Assembly (NCBI GenBank): GCA_947458525.1
Contig: CANHAG010000011.1
Location: 1 to 11,954 of the forward strand
Direction: 5' to 3'
Origin: Rhodospirillaceae bacterium
Lineage (GTDB): Bacteria > Pseudomonadota > Alphaproteobacteria > Rickettsiales > UBA3002
DNA length: 11,954 nt
Under the pieces are notes generated by a model. The model was not told the origin of the DNA. It ran no database searches and saw only the letters and a program-made list of their open reading frames with translations. Shown here piece by piece: positions 1 through 6,703 of the stretch. The translations under genes were made by a program, and so were the position numbers. Within the stretch, counting starts at the first letter, position 1; every line of letters begins with the position of its first letter.

Positions 1-10
1 AGGGTCTGCA

Positions 11-736
11 TCACTCCATATGCTGGCCGCCATTGACCGAAAGCGTCTCGCCGGTGATGAAGCCCGCCTCGTCTGCCGCTAAGAAACATACTGCGCGGGC
101 AATTTCAGCCGGGCTGCCTAGTCTGCCCACCGGGATCTGTGCAATAATTTTCTTGAGCACTTCCTCGGGCACTGCTTTCACCATATCCGTCTCGATATAG
201 CCGGGCGCCACCGCATTGACGGTGATGCCTTTATTCGCGCATTCACGCGCGAGGGATTTGGTAAAGCCGAACACGCCCGCTTTGGCGGCGGAATAATTAG
301 TCTGGCCAAACTGGCCGAGCTGGCCGTTAATCGAGCTGATGGTGATAATGCGCCCATAGCTGCGCGCACGCATGCCCTCAATCACCGCGCGGCACATATT
401 GAACAGGGATTTGAGGTTGGTGTCGATCACCCCGTCCCAGTTATCTTCGGTCATTTTATGTAAAAACCCGTCGCGCGTGATGCCGGCGTTATTGACAAGA
501 ATATCGACTGGCCCAATCTCCGCCTCTACTTTTGCCACACCTTCCTGACATTCGTTGAAATTCGCCACGTCGAACTTATAGACGGCAATGCCGGTTTCTT
601 TTTTGAAGGCCTGCGCGGCTTCATCATTTCCGTGATAGCTGGCCGCCACTTTGCAGCCTGCTTTTTTCAGATCAATCGCAATCGCGCGCCCAATGCCGCG
701 CGTTCCGCCGGTAACTATCGCAATTCTGTTTTTCAT
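11..736 (-). CDS. phaB: Acetoacetyl-CoA reductase (NADPH), PHB synthesis
   Basis: Short-chain dehydrogenase of 241 residues, the usual length for PhaB. It reduces acetoacetyl-CoA to (R)-3-hydroxybutyryl-CoA in the cytoplasm, the second step of PHB synthesis. Visible motifs are the Rossmann nucleotide-binding TGGTRGIG (residues 9-16), NNAG (82-85) and the catalytic set S135 in ISSING, Y148 and K152 in YSAAK. The C-terminus (SVNGGQHM) is also PhaB-like. The start is an ATG with only a weak purine-rich stretch upstream. It is the last gene of the minus-strand operon, 45 bases after phaA. The sequence alone cannot fully exclude FabG, which is closely related; the neighbouring phaA, phaC and phaR decide for PhaB. 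Confidence 0.93.
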   Translation of the reverse strand: MKNRIAIVTGGTRGIGRAIAIDLKKAGCKVAASYHGNDEAAQAFKKETGIAVYKFDVANFNECQEGVAKVEAEIGPVDILVNNAGITRDGFLHKMTEDNWDGVIDTNLKSLFNMCRAVIEGMRARSYGRIITISSINGQLGQFGQTNYSAAKAGVFGFTKSLARECANKGITVNAVAPGYIETDMVKAVPEEVLKKIIAQIPVGRLGSPAEIARAVCFLAADEAGFITGETLSVNGGQHME

Positions 737-751
737 ACTCTTGGTTTCCCC

Positions 752-783
752 AATTCGTCGTTTTGTAAATTCGTCAATTCGTC
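752..783. repeat. AATTCGTC octamer run between phaA and phaB
   Basis: Three exact copies of AATTCGTC lie at 752-759, 768-775 and 776-783, on a strict 8-base register; the 760-767 slot holds a diverged unit. The last copy runs into the phaA stop codon (782-784). On the transcribed strand the unit reads GACGAATT. The run fills most of the 45-base phaA-phaB spacer. Function unknown. Confidence 0.75.
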
Positions 784-1966
784 AAATTCTCTCCACGCAC
801 ATCGCAATACCCATCCCGCCGCCGATACAGAGCGTGGCGAGGCCTTTTTTTGCATCCCGCCTGCCCATTTCATGCAGCAGGCTGGTGAAGATGCGGGCAC
901 CTGATGCGCCAATCGGGTGGCCGATGGCAATGGCGCCGCCATTGACATTGACCTTGGCCGTGTCCCACCCCATGCCGCGATTCACCGAAATGGCCTGCGC
1001 TGCAAACGCCTCATTCGCTTCGATGAGATCGAGGTCTTTCGCTGCCCAGCCCGCTTTTTCGAGCGCCTTCTTGGAAGCCGGAATCGGCCCCGTGCCCATG
1101 ATAGCCGGATCCACCCCCGCTGTTGCCCATGATTTGATCGTGGCAATGGCCTTAAGCCCGCGCCGTTCGGCCTCGCCGCGTGTCATCAGCACTACTGCGG
1201 CCGCCCCGTCATTAATGCCGGAAGCATTGCCCGCGGTCACCGACCCATCCGGCTTGAAAGCGGGGCGGAGTTTGGCAAGCCCTTCCGCCGTCGTATCGGG
1301 GCGGATGAATTCGTCTTTCTCCACCACCACATCACCCTTTTTGCTTTTGATGGTGATGGGAATAATTTCTGCCGCAAATTTCCCATCGCTTTGCGCTTTG
1401 GCTGCTTTCTGCTGGCTGGCGGCGGCAAATGCGTCCTGCTCCTCGCGGGTAATCTGGAATTGCTGGGCGATATTTTCCGCCGTAATCCCCATATGGTAAT
1501 TATTGAAACTATCCCACAGCCCGTCTTGAATCATAGTATCGATCATTGTGCCATTCCCCATTTTCACGCCGTTTCTAAGCTGCATGGCGTGGGGCGACTG
1601 GCTCATGGATTCCTGACCACCGGCGATCACAATCGTGGCATCGCCCGCCGCAATCGATTTCATTCCTTCCGCCACAGCGCGAAGGCCTGAGCCGCAGACC
1701 TGATTAATCGTATAGGCGGTGGATTCTTTCGAAAGCCCCGCATGCATCGCCGCCTGACGCGCCGGGTTTTGCCCTACGCCTGCGGTCAGTACCTGCCCTA
1801 AAATCACTTCTGAAACTTCTTCGGGCGTGAGCTTGCTGCGCGCGAGCAGCTGCGTGATGACCTCTGCCCCCAGCTGCGCGGCAGAAAATGTGGCCAGCCC
1901 GCCAGAGAAATTCCCTACCGCGGTGCGTACCGCATCCACAATCACGATGTCATGTTTACTGGTCAT
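782..1966 (-). CDS. phaA: Acetyl-CoA acetyltransferase (beta-ketothiolase)
   Basis: Biosynthetic thiolase of 394 residues that condenses two acetyl-CoA to acetoacetyl-CoA, the entry step of PHB synthesis. The nucleophilic Cys is C91 in NQVCGSG. NEAF lies at 318-321, the catalytic His is H350 in GHPIGASG, and the second catalytic Cys is C380 in LCIGGG. The frame is open back to 2023, but the start at 1966 is chosen because AGGAGA sits six bases upstream and [18 protein letters not shown] matches normal thiolase N-termini. It lies between phaC (87-base gap) and phaB and is probably co-transcribed with both. Thiolases also act in fatty acid or isoprenoid metabolism, but the context supports PhaA. 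Confidence 0.95.
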   Translation of the reverse strand: MTSKHDIVIVDAVRTAVGNFSGGLATFSAAQLGAEVITQLLARSKLTPEEVSEVILGQVLTAGVGQNPARQAAMHAGLSKESTAYTINQVCGSGLRAVAEGMKSIAAGDATIVIAGGQESMSQSPHAMQLRNGVKMGNGTMIDTMIQDGLWDSFNNYHMGITAENIAQQFQITREEQDAFAAASQQKAAKAQSDGKFAAEIIPITIKSKKGDVVVEKDEFIRPDTTAEGLAKLRPAFKPDGSVTAGNASGINDGAAAVVLMTRGEAERRGLKAIATIKSWATAGVDPAIMGTGPIPASKKALEKAGWAAKDLDLIEANEAFAAQAISVNRGMGWDTAKVNVNGGAIAIGHPIGASGARIFTSLLHEMGRRDAKKGLATLCIGGGMGIAMCVERI

Positions 1967-2053
1967 GAGCGTCTCCTTTTCGCGCTGCCGGTTGATGTTA
2001 GATTTCGTGTAAGTGATGCGCAAGCGAATGTAAAGCCGCCATGCCGCGCTGCA

Positions 2054-3322
2054 CTAAAACTTTTCTTCCAGCCAGCCTGCCACAGGCTCCCAGCATTCCT
2101 TCCGGGCTTGGCTGCCCACCACCATACTGACATGGCCGCTTTCGGGCATGCGTACGTCGCAGCGCGCAAGCAGGCGGGTAAGGGGGCGGGCGGTGCCAAC
2201 CGGCACAATCATATCATGTTTGGGGATGAGGGCGAGGGCAGGGCAGGGGATGGATTCTGGCGCAATCCACCGCCTGCCGACTTTCCATTGCTGACGCGCG
2301 AGGATATTGCCCTGCGGCCAATCCACAAAGCATTCCTCAGCTACGTTCTGCGTCAGCGGTACGCCGTCATTCACCCATGCTTCCACCGCGAGGAAATGTT
2401 TACGCGCTGCGCCAGTCGTGGTCAGAAACTTTGCGTATTTTTTCTGCACATGCCATGGGTTGATGAGGTGAAATAACGTCTGCGTCACGATGGGGGGCAC
2501 GGGGTTAAAGCCCCGGATGACGCTTCGCAGCATGGTCTGGGCGTTGGGGTCGAGCAGCACGCGCGGCGTATCCTCCGCCGCAAAATCCCACGGGGTGGCA
2601 AGCAGTATCAGCCCATCTACCAGAAAACTTGCAAGCTGCGCCATGGCAACCGCGAAAATGCCCCCCATACAGTAGCCGGCAAGGGTAATAGGCCCCTCAT
2701 GTGCCGCACGCAGCGCTTGTAATGCCGGGATGGCATAGGCCGTGATGTAATCACCGGTGGTGAAATCTTCCTCTGCCGCGCCCGGGCTTCCCCAATCGAG
2801 CATCAGCGGGCGGTAGCCTTGTGCCGCCAGATATTCCGCCAGCGATGCACCGGGGTAAAGATCGAGCACATAAAATTTATTGATGAGCGATGGCACCATC
2901 AGCACCGCCACGGCATCTACCGCTTCTGGCGCCAGATCCAGTAGTCGCGCGCTGCCCTGCTGCCACAGCACGCGGTATTTTTTTTCAGGCCGCTGATACT
3001 GCGCGCTGGTATAGGCCGCTACACCCTCCAGAAATTCCCGGGTCTGCTGGCTGGATTCCTGAGTCAGCGCCTGAAAGAATTCAGGATTTTGCCCGAGCAG
3101 GTTTTTGAGTGCCTCGCTTTGCCCGGCGACGAGGCTTTGCCACTGATCCAGCAGCGCGCTGGCCTGCGCTTCCAGCGGGTGACGGGGGCGCGGCAGAAAG
3201 GGCGTCCACGCGTTCCACCAATCCTGCGAGTTGCTGCTCCAGCCGTGTGAGGCGCTGTTCCAGACGCCTGCTTGCATCATAGCGAGCATGAGATGCATCG
3301 GCAGTGTGTCGGGGGGAATCAT
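2054..3322 (-). CDS. phaC: Compact poly-3-hydroxyalkanoate synthase (PhaC-like alpha/beta hydrolase)
   Basis: Polymerises (R)-3-hydroxyacyl-CoA into PHA at the granule surface. The alpha/beta-hydrolase core has the lipase-like box GYCMGG with nucleophile C218, plus D370 (IPKHDM) and H397 (SGHVSM) as the other triad members. VPSLINKFYVLDL (143-155) is a PhaC hallmark. At 422 residues it is much shorter than class I synthases (about 590) and longer than class III PhaC (about 355), so it does not fit the classical classes cleanly. The first 130 residues are helix-rich. The ATG at 3322 has GAGG upstream at good spacing; in-frame ATGs exist up to residue 16 and then not until residue 142. The 5' end overlaps the gene at 3081-3473 in another frame. 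A PHA depolymerase or acyltransferase role is less likely given the Cys nucleophile. Confidence 0.85.
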   Translation of the reverse strand: MIPPDTLPMHLMLAMMQAGVWNSASHGWSSNSQDWWNAWTPFLPRPRHPLEAQASALLDQWQSLVAGQSEALKNLLGQNPEFFQALTQESSQQTREFLEGVAAYTSAQYQRPEKKYRVLWQQGSARLLDLAPEAVDAVAVLMVPSLINKFYVLDLYPGASLAEYLAAQGYRPLMLDWGSPGAAEEDFTTGDYITAYAIPALQALRAAHEGPITLAGYCMGGIFAVAMAQLASFLVDGLILLATPWDFAAEDTPRVLLDPNAQTMLRSVIRGFNPVPPIVTQTLFHLINPWHVQKKYAKFLTTTGAARKHFLAVEAWVNDGVPLTQNVAEECFVDWPQGNILARQQWKVGRRWIAPESIPCPALALIPKHDMIVPVGTARPLTRLLARCDVRMPESGHVSMVVGSQARKECWEPVAGWLEEKF

Positions 3323-3473
3323 GCGTGCCTCGTTCGGGCTTGTTCGGGTTCATGGCGGCAAGCGCCGAAAGCATGGCCTTGATCGCATCCGGATGGGTCA
3401 TCTGTTGCTGCAGCATTTCCTGCCACCGGCGCAGGAATGCCTGAGCTTCGGCGGCTGTATCGCGCGTTTTCAT
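3081..3473 (-). CDS. Small coiled-coil protein, putative PhaE-like subunit or phasin
   Basis: Protein of 130 residues, first gene of the PHB operon. Seen: an amphipathic helical N-terminus (about 8-42, containing FLRRWQEMLQQQM), a polar linker, a coiled coil (67-93) and a basic Ala/Pro/Lys/Arg tail (95-130, with KPRRRAKR). In the coil, hydrophobic residues fall at 71, 75, 78, 82, 85, 89 and 92, an exact 4-3 heptad spacing. Codons 51 onward overlap phaC in a different frame by 242 bases; the first 50 codons are free of phaC. The upstream Shine-Dalgarno is weak. By layout and position it could be a reduced PhaE-type synthase partner or a granule-associated protein, but I do not recognise a specific family. 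The overlapping part could be partly fortuitous. Confidence 0.6.
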   Translation of the reverse strand: MKTRDTAAEAQAFLRRWQEMLQQQMTHPDAIKAMLSALAAMNPNKPERGTHDSPRHTADASHARYDASRRLEQRLTRLEQQLAGLVERVDALSAAPPSPAGSAGQRAAGSVAKPRRRAKRGTQKPARAKS

Positions 3474-3479
3474 ATCGTC

Positions 3480-3506
3480 TTGCCAAAATTATCTGAATCC
3501 TATAAA
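3480..3506 (+). promoter_or_regulatory. Candidate phaR promoter
   Basis: TTGCCA (3480-3485) and TATAAA (3501-3506) are separated by 15 bases, slightly short for sigma-70. The -10 box overlaps the -10 box of the divergent PHB operon promoter, so one bound repressor could cover both. Confidence 0.3.
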
Positions 3507-3527
3507 CGGGTTCTTCACGAAAAACAA
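3499..3527 (-). promoter_or_regulatory. Candidate promoter of the PHB operon
   Basis: On the minus strand TTGTTT (3522-3527) is followed after 17 bases by TATAGG (3499-3504), a plausible sigma-70 pair. The predicted start of transcription lies about 20 bases before the first gene's ATG at 3473. It overlaps the candidate phaR promoter on the other strand. Consensus match only; not proven. Confidence 0.35.
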
Positions 3528-3539
3528 GGTAGCAACGTT

Positions 3540-4046
3540 ATGAAAAAACCCGCACAATCTGAACCCATCGTCATCAAGAAATACGCTAACCGCAGGCTTT
3601 ATAACACCGATACCTCAAGCTATGTCACGCTTGATGACTTGTGCGAGATGGTGAAGGAAGGGGCCGAGTTTATTGTCTATGACGCAAAATCCGGCGAGGA
3701 TCTGACCCGCCAGATTCTAACCCAGATTATTTTCGAGCAGGAATCGCGCGGGCAGAATCTGCTGCCAATCAGTTTCCTGCGCGATATTATTGGGTTTTAC
3801 GATAATTCGCTCAAAGATTTTGTGCCTGCATATCTTGAAACCGCGATGCAGACCTTCCTTAAGAATCAGGAAAAAATGCGCGAATATATGCTGGGGAACA
3901 AAGCCGCCGCTTCCGGTGCGATAGATCCGTTCGGTCAGGTGGCGCATCAGCTGGAAGAAATCGGCAAGCAGAATATGGAATTCTTTACCAAGGCGTTCTC
4001 GATGTTCACGCCTTTTACCGGTGAGAATCCGCCGAAGAAAAAATAA
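3540..4046 (+). CDS. phaR: PHB/PHA accumulation regulator
   Basis: Cytoplasmic regulator of 168 residues. In studied alphaproteobacteria PhaR represses phasin and PHA genes and is released when it binds nascent polymer. The N-terminal DNA-binding module is plain (IKKYANRRLYNT at 12-23, then SYVTLDDLCEMV), followed by the PHB accumulation domain (about 72-110, LPISFLRDIIGFYDNSLK). The C-terminus is helical and ends in Lys residues. The start is the ATG at 3540, because the conserved domain begins directly after it; the longer open frame upstream runs antisense through the divergent gene. AAGG lies ten bases upstream. Divergent orientation to the PHB operon with a 66-base spacer strongly suggests it controls that operon and itself. 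Confidence 0.95.
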   Translation: MKKPAQSEPIVIKKYANRRLYNTDTSSYVTLDDLCEMVKEGAEFIVYDAKSGEDLTRQILTQIIFEQESRGQNLLPISFLRDIIGFYDNSLKDFVPAYLETAMQTFLKNQEKMREYMLGNKAAASGAIDPFGQVAHQLEEIGKQNMEFFTKAFSMFTPFTGENPPKKK

Positions 4047-4078
4047 AAGTAACTTTAATTAAAATTAATTTACACTTG

Positions 4079-4097
4079 AACCTTTGTTACAAAGGTT
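4079..4097. terminator. Inverted repeat after phaR, possible weak terminator or operator
   Basis: AACCTTTG and CAAAGGTT form a perfect 8-base inverted repeat around TTA, followed by a few T residues. It lies 32 bases after the phaR stop in AT-rich sequence. The stem is weak (three GC pairs) and the T run is short, so an operator for the downstream regulator is an equal possibility. Confidence 0.35.
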
Positions 4098-4102
4098 TTA
4101 AG

Positions 4103-4120
4103 TTGCGTGCAATCTTGCAA
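4103..4120. promoter_or_regulatory. TTGC/GCAA inverted repeats, candidate operator
   Basis: Three alternating half-sites: TTGC-GT-GCAA (4103-4112) overlapping TGCAA-TC-TTGCA (4108-4119). They lie just upstream of the candidate -35 box of the XRE gene. Such dyads suit a dimeric repressor, either the XRE protein itself or PhaR, whose reported sites are TGC/GCA-rich. Binding is inferred only. Confidence 0.35.
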
Positions 4121-4127
4121 ACTCTGG

Positions 4128-4156
4128 TTGTGTTTTTCGTCTCAATTAATTAGTAT
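4128..4156 (+). promoter_or_regulatory. Candidate promoter of the XRE regulator
   Basis: TTGTGT (4128-4133), a 17-base spacer, then TAGTAT (4151-4156). Transcription would begin around 4163, leaving roughly ten bases before the ATG at 4174. That would fit the lack of a visible Shine-Dalgarno there. Confidence 0.4.
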
Positions 4157-4173
4157 CGCATACAAGTATCCTG

Positions 4174-4638
4174 ATGAATCACTCTCTGCCAGTCTCAAAG
4201 ACAATCGATCCCGCAGTCACCGCGCCCGGTCATGCGCACCCGGTGGATGTGCATGTGGGCAGGCGTCTGCGCCTCAGGCGTACCATCATGGGCTTAAGTC
4301 AGGACTCAATCGGCAAAGCCATTGGCGTGACGTTCCAGCAGATCCAGAAATATGAGCGCGGCATTAACCGCATGGGTGCAAGTCGCATTTATGATTTTGC
4401 CAAAGCGCTGAATGTGCCGGTGTCGTATTTCTTTGAGGGGTATGGTGACGATCTGGGCGAACTTTCCCCCGCCTATGGCATGGCGGAAAGCGAAGCGCCC
4501 GCATTCGAGCATGAGCAGATTTCCAACCGCGAAACGATGGATGTCATGCGCGCCTATCACAAAATCAAAAACCCGCAGGTGCGTAAGCGCATTGTTGATC
4601 TCATCAAGTCGATGGCGGAAGAATCCGCCGCGAAATAA
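4174..4638 (+). CDS. XRE-family (Cro/CI-type) transcriptional regulator
   Basis: DNA-binding regulator of 154 residues. The HTH domain spans about 28-88: VGRRLRLRRTIMGLSQ, the recognition region IGVTFQQIQKYERGINRMGA, then SRIYDFAKALNVPVSYFF. A helical C-terminal segment follows (120-150), and the N-terminal 25 residues are probably disordered. Genes of this type commonly sit just upstream of metK in alphaproteobacteria. The ATG at 4174 is the only convenient start, and no clear Shine-Dalgarno precedes it. The promoter inferred upstream would give a very short leader. Target genes are not known; autoregulation through the nearby dyads is plausible. Confidence 0.9.
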   Translation: MNHSLPVSKTIDPAVTAPGHAHPVDVHVGRRLRLRRTIMGLSQDSIGKAIGVTFQQIQKYERGINRMGASRIYDFAKALNVPVSYFFEGYGDDLGELSPAYGMAESEAPAFEHEQISNRETMDVMRAYHKIKNPQVRKRIVDLIKSMAEESAAK

Positions 4639-4652
4639 TTTCCAGTTTTTGC

Positions 4653-4680
4653 TTGACGCGTTTGGGCTTACAGCTAGTGT
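4653..4680 (+). promoter_or_regulatory. Candidate metK promoter
   Basis: TTGACG (4653-4658) preceded by C, a 16-base spacer and TAGTGT (4675-4680). The -35 is close to consensus and the -10 is weak. It lies 14 bases after the XRE stop and would give a leader of about 120 bases before metK. Confidence 0.5.
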
Positions 4681-4761
4681 CGCCAGCGATTTCAGGTGGG
4701 CATTTGGAGCTTGGCGGCCACCGCGACTGAATAACCCGGTCTAAGCAAAGTGATTTCCGCG

Positions 4762-4804
4762 CATGGCTCCGTACATTACTGCCCATCAGGGCGAGCGAGG
4801 CATG
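4762..4804 (+). promoter_or_regulatory. metK leader hairpin covering the ribosome binding site
   Basis: CATGGCTC (4762-4769) can pair with GAGGCATG (4797-4804) at seven of eight positions, with one G-G mismatch; G4761-U4805 may extend it. The second arm contains the GAGG Shine-Dalgarno of metK. The enclosed loop carries its own hairpin, GCCC-ATCA-GGGC (4781-4792). The remainder of the 168-base spacer 4639-4806 is GC-rich and could also fold (GTCGC at the left, GCGAC near 4720). I could not match it to a known SAM-sensing riboswitch class. Function is inferred from base pairing alone. Confidence 0.4.
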
Positions 4805-4806
4805 TT

Positions 4807-6009
4807 GTGAATTCTCCTTCCTATTCAGCGCGCGAGCATTATGTTTTCACCAGTGAGTCGGTTTCCGAAGGCCACCCCGACAAAGTCTGCGACCAGATTT
4901 CGGATGCGATTGTAGATGCGTGTCTGGGCGAAAATCCCGAAGCGCGCTGCGCCATTGAAACGCTCGCTACGACTAACCGCGTGGTCATCGCCGGTGAATA
5001 TCGTGGTGCTGACCGGGTGGATGCAGCGCGGATGGAAGCCATCGTGCGCGGTGTTGTGCGCGATATTGGGTACGATCAGCAAGGCTTCGGCTGGAAAAAT
5101 CTTACCGTCCATAACTTCGTGCATCAGCAATCGGCTGACATTGCGCGCGGGGTGGATGCTGCGGCGGAAAAAGACGAAGGGGCAGGGGATCAGGGGATCA
5201 TGTTCGGCTTCGCCTGCCGCGAAACGCCCGATCTGATGCCCGCACCGCTTTTCTATTCGCACCGTATTCTGCAAGCACTTTCGGAAGGTCGCCGCAGCGG
5301 AAAATTCGCGCTTCTCGGGCCGGATGCAAAAAGTCAGGTCAGCCTCGAATACCGCAAAGGAGAGCCGGTACGCGCCAATGCGGTAGTGGTCTCCACTCAG
5401 CACAAGCCGGAAATTGCGCAAAAAGAAATCCGCGAGCTGGTGCGCGGCGTGGTAACAAGCGTGCTGCCCAAAGGCTGGATGTGCGCGGAGGAGGAGTTTT
5501 TCGTCAACCCCACCGGTCAGTTTATTATTGGTGGACCAGACGGCGATTCGGGGCTAACGGGGCGCAAAATTATTGTGGATACTTATGGCGGTGCGGCTCC
5601 GCATGGCGGCGGCGCGTTTTCGGGCAAAGACCCAACGAAGGTGGATCGCTCGGCGGCCTATGCCGCGCGTTACCTTGCCAAAAATGTGGTGGCGACCGGG
5701 CTTGCTGAGCGCTGCACGATTCAGCTTTCCTACGCTATTGGCGTGGCGCGCCCGGTGTCGTTTTACGTCAATACCCATGCGGCACCGAAGGTGGATCCCG
5801 AGCGTCTGGAGCGGGTATTGCAGGAACTGGTCAATCTCTCCCCGCGCGGCATCCGCACGCATCTGAAGCTCAACCGCCCGATTTATCTGCCCACCGCAAG
5901 CTACGGCCATTTTGGCCGGCAGCCGCAGGAAAATGGTGCCTTCAGCTGGGAAAAAACCGACCTCGTCGCTCAGCTGCAACGTGAATTCGGCATCAGCAAC
6001 GCGGCATGA
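4807..6009 (+). CDS. metK: S-adenosylmethionine synthetase
   Basis: Makes S-adenosylmethionine from methionine and ATP; the product is the methyl donor for TrmB downstream, among many others. The 400 residues hold the three-domain MetK fold with [13 protein letters not shown] (14-26), the GAGDQG signature (125-130), [10 protein letters not shown] (245-254) and the second signature [14 protein letters not shown] (267-280). A GTG start at 4807 is chosen: GAGG lies six bases upstream, and the start is ten residues ahead of the conserved YVFTSES. A longer frame from ATG 4750 would add 19 residues of non-conserved sequence and lacks a good Shine-Dalgarno. The stop overlaps the next ATG (ATGA), so translation of the two is probably coupled. 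Confidence 0.96.
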   Translation: MNSPSYSAREHYVFTSESVSEGHPDKVCDQISDAIVDACLGENPEARCAIETLATTNRVVIAGEYRGADRVDAARMEAIVRGVVRDIGYDQQGFGWKNLTVHNFVHQQSADIARGVDAAAEKDEGAGDQGIMFGFACRETPDLMPAPLFYSHRILQALSEGRRSGKFALLGPDAKSQVSLEYRKGEPVRANAVVVSTQHKPEIAQKEIRELVRGVVTSVLPKGWMCAEEEFFVNPTGQFIIGGPDGDSGLTGRKIIVDTYGGAAPHGGGAFSGKDPTKVDRSAAYAARYLAKNVVATGLAERCTIQLSYAIGVARPVSFYVNTHAAPKVDPERLERVLQELVNLSPRGIRTHLKLNRPIYLPTASYGHFGRQPQENGAFSWEKTDLVAQLQREFGISNAA

Positions 6010-6524
6010 GTGGCAAGGTGCAAGTCCTAGAATCGGGCAAGGTGCGTCTTATCCCACTTGCTGCTGAGCATGAGGCGGAGTTTCTACGGCTCGCCAACAT
6101 CCCCGAAATCAATCAGCGCGTGAATAAACCATTTCCCTATACGCTGACGCATTTTGCGGAACAGTTAGGATCATTGCAAAAAAGCAAAAATTACTTTGTG
6201 TGGATGATTGAACATGAAGGATCAATCATCGGGGTTATCAATACTGCTGACCCGCGTGACGTGCATTTATTCCAAGGCGGATACTGGATTGACCCCGAGC
6301 ACTGGGGGAAGGGCATAGCCTCAGCAGCAGTGCGACTGGTTAAAGAATTTCTGTTCAAGGAATGTGGTGCAGTCCGTGTTCAAGCGCTTGTCGAGCCAGA
6401 CAATCTGGCCTCTATTCGCGTTATGGAAAAATGTGGTTATGACCGCGAAGGTTTACTTAAGAAATTCTATTCCTCCGCTAGTAGAGGTTTGGTTGACGTC
6501 CTCATGTACGCAGTTGTTCGATAA
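6006..6524 (+). CDS. GNAT-family N-acetyltransferase, RimJ/RimL-like
   Basis: Acetyl-CoA-dependent acetyltransferase of 172 residues. The acetyl-CoA binding motif is clear: [17 protein letters not shown] (92-108), followed by the late-strand motif [13 protein letters not shown] (133-145). The architecture is that of ribosomal-protein-type (Acetyltransf_3) GNATs, but the substrate cannot be read from sequence. It starts within the metK stop codon (ATGA overlap). Several stretches are clearly AT-richer than the flanking genes, and it separates metK from trmB, which are often close in this lineage. I infer a later insertion or transfer. No link to S-adenosylmethionine metabolism is visible. Confidence 0.88.
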   Translation: MSGKVQVLESGKVRLIPLAAEHEAEFLRLANIPEINQRVNKPFPYTLTHFAEQLGSLQKSKNYFVWMIEHEGSIIGVINTADPRDVHLFQGGYWIDPEHWGKGIASAAVRLVKEFLFKECGAVRVQALVEPDNLASIRVMEKCGYDREGLLKKFYSSASRGLVDVLMYAVVR

Positions 6525-6703
6525 TTTTGTTTCCTTTTGCCTTGTTTGAATGGCATGGAGATCGAACATAAGACGCCACCCCCCACGGAACTCGCTTCGC
6601 TTATGCTCGCAAGTTCCCGCTCCCCCTCAAGGGAGGAGCCAAAAAAAGGGGCGGGCATTTATTTTACGAAATAATGATAAAAAAGCTGGGCTGAAATTAA
6701 AAA
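6525..6703. other. Spacer between the acetyltransferase and trmB
   Basis: Holds no convincing gene. Besides palindromic element A it contains a perfect AT-rich inverted repeat, TTATTT-TACG-AAATAA (6659-6674). No strong promoter or Shine-Dalgarno was found ahead of the ATG at 6704. An AGAGGAG motif lies at 6719-6725, inside the annotated trmB frame, without a standard start at the right distance. Confidence 0.5.
6587..6639. repeat. Palindromic repeat element A, upstream of trmB
   Basis: Two hairpins in tandem: GGAACT (6587-6592) with AGTTCC (6612-6617), and GCTCC-CCC (6619-6626) with GGG-A-GGAGC (6631-6639) around TCAA. It looks like a dispersed REP-type intergenic element. There is no T run, so it is not an obvious intrinsic terminator, but it could stabilise or stop the metK-GNAT transcript. 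Confidence 0.6.

Noticed and set aside
651..1499. Plus-strand open frame of 282 codons across the phaA region
   Set aside because: It lies antisense to phaA, which has all thiolase motifs; the translation is low-complexity Ser/Ala/Pro and matches no family.
4639..4806. Known SAM-II or SAM/SAH riboswitch before metK
   Set aside because: A TGATTT and a GGCTCC are present, but the remaining conserved segments and pseudoknot pairings I remember for these classes are missing; kept only as an unclassified structured leader.
4825..5421. Minus-strand open frame of 198 codons inside metK
   Set aside because: Antisense shadow of conserved MetK; no domain or ribosome binding site.
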